Shown here one piece after another: positions 58,274 through 64,000 of a stretch of 64,000 bases of DNA. The translations under genes were made by a program, and so were the position numbers. Location: the NCBI GenBank assembly GCA_035772785.1, contig JAOCPU010000007.1, positions 310,001 to 374,000 on the forward strand, given 5' to 3'. The notes under the pieces are model-generated. The model was not told the DNA's origin and ran no database searches. It was given only the letters and a program-made list of their open reading frames with translations. Position 1 is the stretch's first letter. Each line of letters begins with the position of its first letter. The DNA is from Phlebiopsis flavidoalba (lineage: Eukaryota > Basidiomycota > Agaricomycetes > Polyporales > Phanerochaetaceae).

Positions 58274-59356
58274 TCACGGCAATCGGTGAAGGCCATCATG
58301 TCGAGATAGATTTTTCTGACGGCATTCCCATGCAAGTATCCGCGGCCCGCAGCGCAGGTATTTAATCAAAACGGCCGGATCCTTGACCGCACCCGCGCCC
58401 ACGGGACGCTCTCCCCTGACCGTCCCAGACCCCAACTGCTCCGCCGTTCCGCTGCTCCATATACTCCTTCCAATACGTCCCCGCGCCGCCGCAAAATATC
58501 GCAAAACGTCCCCGCCGACCAAGACCGAGCCACGACACCGCAGCCGTGCCTGCACTCGCACGTGAAGAAGGTAAAGTCCGCACGGGGGCAGCCAGTCGAT
58601 GCGTTTGTATAGTCGCCCCAGCTTCTGCTCCCGTGCCCGCCCGTCGCCATACGCGCGAACCCCGTCACACACCCCGCGTGCGGCCAGATCCATGACAAGC
58701 GCCTACCTTACCAAGTCGAGTAGGCCGCTGAAAAATTGTACGGCGTGCCACCTTTTTCCCCCCTTCTTGTCTGTCGTACAACTTCCTTCGTACATACGAA
58801 CTCAGGTAGTGGCGTGGCGAGTGTTTGCGCGGGCGGCGTGCCGCGCGACGTCGGAGAGTGCCGTAGAGGCTGGCGAGAACGTAGACATCCTCGACCGAAT
58901 CCCCATGATGCGGTGCGAGTGTGGGCAGAGCAGAATGTTTGCGATGCTCCTCCGTGATGCATTCGAGCTCGTATTTGCGGGCAGCTTCGAGAATTGGTCG
59001 CATTGCGAATGGGCTGGAGAAATGGGGTGTTCCGCGATGATAAAGCAGGCGCAAGATTATTGTCCCACACCGCCTTAGTCTCGGTGACTGCACAACGTTG
59101 GCAGTCCGTCGTTTTCTGCACCCGCCGTCTGCGGTTGACATAAGGATCCCGTGTCCTCAGGCTCGGGGCAGGCTGAAACAATGTCGCAAAGATGGGGGAG
59201 GTGTATGCTGCAATATGACCTTGTGGACGAATAGCTGCGCTTTGTCCACTGTGCAGAGGACAAAGTCTGCGTCTTCTTCGGCTCTTCAAATGCGGATTTT
59301 TCCTGGGATGGTTTGTCCTCAGACTGAACGTCCGAAGGTTCATTGTGAGTTGTCAT
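58274..59356 (-). CDS. BTB/POZ domain protein, second fungal type
   Basis: It differs from the four paralogues above. The ATG at 59356 opens MTTHNEPSDVQSEDKPSQ, a polar leader. The BTB fold starts ADFVLCTVDKAQLFVHK and VILQHT, frame-shifts near 59190, continues IFATLF, and after a Pro/Arg-rich stretch reads TETKAVWDN, LRLLYHRGTPHFSSPFAMRP and LEAARKYELECITEEHRKH, the classic end of the fungal BTB domain. After that come VEDVYVLASLYGTLRRRAAR and a Cys-containing C-terminal segment (TFFTCECRHGCG, about 58550) that ends near 58274. This matches Agaricomycete BTB proteins of about 300-350 residues. Partner and role are unknown. It converges on paralogue D, 240 bp away. Confidence 0.78.
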
Positions 59357-60575
59357 AGTGAGCTAGTTTTCGCGACATTCAATATCGAAGGATCTCGGAA
59401 TAGTATTACTGCAGCTTACCATTGAGCGCAGATTGCAGACGGGAAGGATAGGGATGACCGGAGGGTCGGGCCCACGAATATATAAGAGGTTCCTAGAGAC
59501 TTGCCTCTTTTGGACTCCCGCGCACTCTCTGCCAACGTAGCACATTGTTTTGCTTCCGCTGCATCCATTTCCATATCCCAACGAGCCACATCATGTAGAG
59601 CTGTGTACACGAAGCAATGCATGTCTTTGGAACCGCTTCCATTGGCTCAACCCGTAGGATGCTCCTCCCGTCAACTTGAGCGTCGTACTCCACTCCAGTC
59701 TCCGTTTCTCCAATTGAGACGCGCCGTAACTACTAACCAGTCTGATCGGCAAGGGGCATCTAGTAAATATCTGGAACGTACATTTAGGACGTGGTGGCAG
59801 TGGGTATAGCGGTTCCTGTTGGGGAAGACGGACTGTCGCCGTAGATCCAGCAGCACGTAGTTGTGCCTGCGGCGGAGGTGCTTGTGAGGCTGGCGCTGAA
59901 CGCGCCCCTCGGTATGCCCATTGCTGACGCTATTGACGCAACTGAGGCGAGGGATAGGAGGGGGTAGTTGAAGACGCATATCAAGTCGTAGTCGTCGATG
60001 TGTGCTTCTTCGGGTCGCGGATGACTCCCCAAGGCTGCGTCTTCGAATGACTGATTTTATCCATGCAAGTGTTATCCCCTAGCGCCATGCTTTCCGTAAT
60101 GTGGGATGACTTCGGTAGTGAATGTTATCGCGATTAACACAGCTGACTCTGCGGATATAATACGCCGTGCGTTGGTATTGAAGCTGAGCGAAAGGGGCGA
60201 GTCCGTGTTGTCAAACTGAAGAGATGGATAGTGATACGCTCACACGAACAGAAGAGGCCAGTGATCCTTCCTAGCTACACCCTCGAGCAAATGTGTTGAT
60301 GTTCGTGGTGTTAATGGTGGGATATCGTTGTACCTTCGCATTGAAAGTTGAGAATCGAGACCCCGCGTGGTATCTGCCCCATGCAAACCAAGTTGTGATC
60401 CGAATAAAACCATGAACATCAATACACATTATTTGGAGTGAGGGTCATTACACAGACGGAGCCAACGAAAGCGTACCACAACGCTCAGGCATGGTATCAT
60501 ATCCTTCCAAGTGCTCATGCTGACGCAGAGTCGGGCACGCCACTAGTCGGAGGAATCACCGATGGCCCGTCCTTC
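59357..60575. other. Intergenic, weak minus-strand open frames
   Basis: About 1.2 kb. Minus-strand frames at 59671-60032 (for example NYPLLSLASVASIASAMG) could be part of a small unknown gene, but no domain or splice series supports it. The rest shows nothing recognisable. Confidence 0.4.
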
Positions 60576-61849
60576 TCAGCCCGCAACATTGTCCCTCTTC
60601 CATTTCTCGACATTGTCGACCTCGTACGCATCTCGTCCTGTGGGTTTTGCAACGTCGCCGAAGAAATACGTCGAGTTGCCCGTGCCATGTGCAATGGCGT
60701 TGAGCTGTTCGAGTCGTCGGAGCTCCAGGAGGGCGTCCAGCGTGCTTTGCGCGTTCGGCGGGGGACGGCTCCTGGGACGGCGCCGCGAGCGCGTGGGCAA
60801 GGATGCTCACTTGCTGTGCGAGAGCTTTGCCTTGGTTCTTTGAGGCTTCGAGCATACCCTCGGATTCAAGAATAAGCAGGCGCTTTTGACCAGCAGCTTC
60901 ATTGAGCTTCGATTGAAGAGCTGCGAATCTCGCCTTCAGAGCCCTGACTCATCAACTTAGGTTATCTTTCACATACCTCCCTCTGACTCCAAGATACTTC
61001 GCTGTTTGTGCCCTTCGGCCACATTGATGAGGGCTTGTGTGTCAAGCATTTGCTTTCGCCGATCCCGTTCCGCAGCCATTTGCAACTCAAGTCTGCTTCT
61101 CGACGTCCTATTGTGCGGTTTTGAAAGTTTGGATCTCGAATCGAGTGCAGTCCACGCCCCATTTCTATCGTAGCTCAAGCGAAGTCATGAATAAGGCGCA
61201 TATATGAACTCGCCTGAATACTGTACCAATAACATCGTGCAATCTGTTATTAATCTTATTCCTATCACCAATGACTTCGTCGTAGTACTGGGCGATATCA
61301 ATATTCCAAGGCACACCAGAGCACGTTCAGGCACTCACTGTGAAATGACCGATGACTGAACGCATGGCGGATGTGCCGATATTCGCAACGTTTTGTTCGA
61401 AGTTATCGACGGAGAAACATGCATGGTACGAGTCTCTGACTCGGAAAAAGACTCCGTCCCGTTTCGGGATCCCGATATTACGACTGGGACATTGTCGCAT
61501 TGGTAAAGCCAGAAAGGTCCTTGATGTCTGCCTACAAACGCTCTACGTTAACACTGCAGCCACAATTGGACGTCAAGACCGGAGACTTACTGACGCATTT
61601 TCTCGCATATTGATCCTGTGGACGGTGTGCAGGAACGGTATAGAGAGGCTCAAGCCTGGATTCAGCTTCACAGGCTCAGAGCCAAGGAAAAGTCTCCATA
61701 AATCCATTTCCACATCCTTCGTAACCTTGCTCAACGATAGTTAGAAACGTCCTGGAAGACCCAACTTGACGGTTCACTGGAGCCCTCGACCTGAGCGGGA
61801 GACGCGCAGCAGTCTTCAGGTCCGCGAGTGATATTACTGCGAGAGGCAT
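60576..61849 (-). CDS. SPFH/Band-7 protein, mitochondrial stomatin-like
   Basis: Stomatin-like SPFH proteins form ring oligomers on the mitochondrial inner membrane and organise lipids and respiratory complexes. The ATG at 61849 opens MPLAVISLADLKTAARLPLR, an Arg-rich, acid-free leader suited to mitochondrial import, then FLTIVEQGYEAVVE. Exons continue LNPGLSLSIPFLHTV, RINMREN, DIKDLSGF, VRDSYHACFSVDNFEQNVAN (61400-61460), IGTSAMRSVIGHFT, YYDEVIGDRNKINNRLHDVI (61230-61300), GVDCTRFEIQTFK, then MAAERDRRKQMLDTQALINV and AEGHKQRSILESEG (61000-61080). The tail has LILESEGMLEASKNQGKALA, a coiled coil, and LNAIAHGTGNSTYFFGDVAK before a stop at 60576. Frame breaks are few and small. The slipin/SLP2-like class is clear; localisation is inferred from the leader. 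Confidence 0.9.
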
Positions 61850-62611
61850 GTTGATGAGGAGCTGCACTTGTAGGAGTTGTGGGGACCGCGGATGCAATGG
61901 CGATTGTGCCGAAGTAGGATGAATCCTTGTGTAGATTTATACAAATTCGGGTGTGATACGGGAGACAATGAGACTCGAGCCCGCACATCAAAACGGCGTC
62001 GGGACGGAACGCGGACACGCGCCAGGTGGCAGCTCGACCTGTGCTCCTTGACCACCGCGACCGAGTAGGTGACGTGTGATCCCGGGCTATGATGCGTGAA
62101 GTCCCTATTTCCCTAGGATGTCCAGAAAATCCGTTGTGGCGTCGCTAGGGCTGAATGTGCTTGTGGTTGTGCACGCGTGGATTCAGTCCTCTCCTCACAG
62201 CTGAATTCGACGATAAGCAATCTTTCCTTGTGCATTCTTGCAGCACGCGTACGGGACGAACGAGCTTTGAGAACCCACTATTAGACCCACATGTTACATC
62301 GCGACTAAGGGTTGAACTGTAAAGGTCGAAATATGCAGAACGTTCACATAAAGGTCCCAGAGACCCCCCCCGGTGCATGGTCAAGATCATGAGTGAAGGT
62401 AGGGTCTCGGCTTCGGCGAGACGTAGCGCCCATCTATGACGATGCCGTCGAGTGCCGCGACCTCTGGGAATCTCACTTGAGTTTACTCGCCATCCTTGAC
62501 CATGTTCCGCAACAAAACTCAACTCTAACGGCATTCGCACAGAAGCAATAGGACACAACTGAAACACGAGAGCAAGCAGCTACTTTGTCACTATGAGCAT
62601 CGAGGCTGGCT
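61850..62611. other. Intergenic, no gene seen
   Basis: This is the 5' flank of the SPFH gene and the upstream side of the next gene. A minus-strand frame of 140 codons (62145-62567) lacks recognisable motifs. Confidence 0.45.
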
Positions 62612-63513
62612 GGCTGAAGAGGACCTTCAAGACACAGGGACGGAACAGAGACTCTTCTTCGCCCTGAGCCTGGAGTCAGGACCCTCATTACACTACACGA
62701 CTACAACGTCGCAGTGTCCTTCCTTCCAGGATATCACCGATACTACCCGGTACGCCTTGTCGCAGCCTACCGTACTCACTATAAATATTCACGCGAAACC
62801 TGCAGTACGTCTATGGCGCGGCATGTACCACCGCCGCCGCAGCATACATGCACCTCAAAGAAGAGAGTACACTGGCTGGAGCAACCCGGCGCTTTGCCAC
62901 GGTGTGTACGCTGGGGTACGTCACAGGACACCTGATGACCCCTACCTTTCGGACTCAGCATGTTCGTCGTGCGCGCACAGGACCTTCGTAGCGCAGCTTG
63001 GACGATCGGGAGAAGTTCTTCCAGGCTTTGAAGAACGTACGGCAGAGGACGGAAGGCCGGTGGGATGGTCCTATGCAGGGACCGACGGATGTCAATGGGA
63101 ACACAACGGGAGCAAGTGAGGGCGTGGCTTCGTGGACAGAGCAGGAGCAGACACCAACAAGCAGTGCCGGAACAATACCACAAGCACAATGGTACGCGGA
63201 AGATATCTCGTGCAGCATATAATCTCACGCTGGTATCTTGTCAGCCTCGACGCCATCACCGGCACCGACACCCAGACCTCCAAGCACGATGGGAGGGAGA
63301 TACGAGGCCGCCAATGCACGGAACGCCGCGAACGTCGTCATGGGATGCCCCCTCATTGTGATACTTCGGCAACAACACGAACGTACCTCAGTTGGCCCAG
63401 TCACGGACAAAGTGCAGAATCCCAGTAGTCCGAGTCAGAAACGGGTTCTGCGCAAGAGCAGGCGCGGTTTGATGCTATGCTCGAGGCGAGAGCGAACCTT
63501 GGCCAGAAATTAA
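62612..63513 (+). CDS. Uncharacterised small protein, possible membrane anchor
   Basis: I do not recognise it. Plus-strand pieces in plausible order are LQYVYGAACTTAAAAYMHLK (about 62800), an Ala-rich hydrophobic stretch that could be one membrane helix, then ESTLAGATRRF, EKFFQALKNVRQRTEGRW (about 63005-63060), a polar segment (GASEGVASWTEQEQTPTSS) and after an intron (about 63191-63242) SPAPTPRPPSTMGGRYEAAN, ARNAANVV, LRQQHERTS and EQARFDAMLEA. The charged, Ala-rich tail suggests a short coiled coil. Start and exon joins are uncertain. The spacing of a short helix followed by a charged tail is common in small mitochondrial proteins, but that is only a guess. Confidence 0.4.
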
Positions 63514-64000
63514 GATATATGTATGGCATTTGTATACTACGCTACACTATTTCTGACTGTGACTTTAAGCCACTGTACAATAATTATCTTGTTTATACAG
63601 AGCAGTCTGACCGCCCGAGATCTCCGAGACAAACAGCAAAAGGACAGCACGGCAAGATAGAGTGAAAACTCGACGCACAGTGCGGAACGGAGAGGGCACA
63701 TTAAAGCAAAGGTGCGCCGTGCTGGCGTTTGATTTCGCAAGAGAGCCGTATTACATGAGCAGAAAAGGCGGCACAAGACGACCGTGCGAAGCGCGAAGGA
63801 CGAACACATACGGACAATACAACGAAAAATCGATAAGCGAGGAGAAAGCAGACCGTTACTGGCGTACTAGACAAGCCCTATGACGATCAAACCATACAGA
63901 AGGTATCCCCGCGCCGCAAACTAATGATCTATAGATATACGCCTGGTCAGTACACGTCGGCGTATAGACGACAGATGAAAGCCAACTTATCTGTACTTAT
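63514..64000. other. Right window edge, no gene seen
   Basis: AT-richer 3' flank of the small unknown. A short plus-strand frame (63662-63883) is basic and without motifs. Confidence 0.45.

Noticed and set aside
1..64000. CRISPR arrays, operons or bacterial mobile islands
   Set aside because: The window is eukaryotic with spliceosomal introns; no regularly spaced direct repeats or polycistronic gene runs are present.

Overview
This is nuclear DNA of a filamentous basidiomycete, most likely an Agaricomycete close to the Polyporales (inference). Genes are dense, on both strands, and cut by many 45-70 bp GT..AG introns. The conserved proteins read like basidiomycete orthologues, and there is a lineage-type family of BTB/POZ proteins with Tyr-Asp-Ser-Asp-Ser-Asp acidic linkers. 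GC content is moderate in most places, very high at 33-44 kb, and low inside one inserted element.

Layout. 0-1.2 kb: purine-cytosine permease (-, runs off the left edge). 1.7-3.4 kb: GPI-GlcNAc transferase catalytic subunit PIG-A/GPI3 (-), divergent from SPT5 (+, 3.7-7.6 kb). 8.1-9.5 kb: BTB paralogue A (+). 10.1 kb: intron-containing tRNA-Val(CAC) (-). 11.3-13.6 kb: oxysterol-binding protein (+). 14.4-16.5 kb: exon-like material I cannot name. 16.6-18.7 kb: type-B carboxylesterase (+). 19.1-23.3 kb: BTB paralogues B and C in tandem (-). 24.3-26.6 kb: serine palmitoyltransferase subunit 2 (-). 27.9-29.9 kb: UDP-glucose 6-dehydrogenase (+). 30.6-33.0 kb: Cys-Gly metallodipeptidase (+), convergent with a SUZ-domain protein (-, 33.1-33.9 kb). 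34.0-35.2 kb: a 1.185-kb AT-rich foldback transposable element with CACTG ends. 38.6-43.3 kb: Zn2Cys6 transcription factor (+). 44.0-46.0 kb: two Ser/Pro-rich unknowns (-). 46.1-48.7 kb: USP-type deubiquitinase (+), convergent with tRNA-dihydrouridine synthase DUS3 (-, to 51.5 kb). 52.0-55.6 kb: an unnamed protein with repeated CX4CX11-12CX2C modules (+). 56.4-58.0 kb: BTB paralogue D (+). 58.3-59.4 kb: a different BTB protein (-). 60.6-61.8 kb: mitochondrial-type SPFH/stomatin-like protein (-). 62.6-63.5 kb: small unknown (+).

The genes do not form one pathway. Most are housekeeping: transcription elongation, GPI anchors, sphingolipids, nucleotide sugars, glutathione turnover, tRNA modification, ubiquitin and sterol/lipid transfer. 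The lineage-specific parts are the BTB family, the cysteine-module protein, the foldback element and several unknowns. Almost every conserved gene, including ones essential in yeast, is broken by small indels. These look like consensus errors rather than gene death, so exon boundaries below are approximate and CDS entries give the outer span including introns.

The best candidates for undescribed biology are the cysteine-module protein, the BTB family with C-terminal CXXC knuckles, and the foldback element at the 5' end of the SUZ gene.
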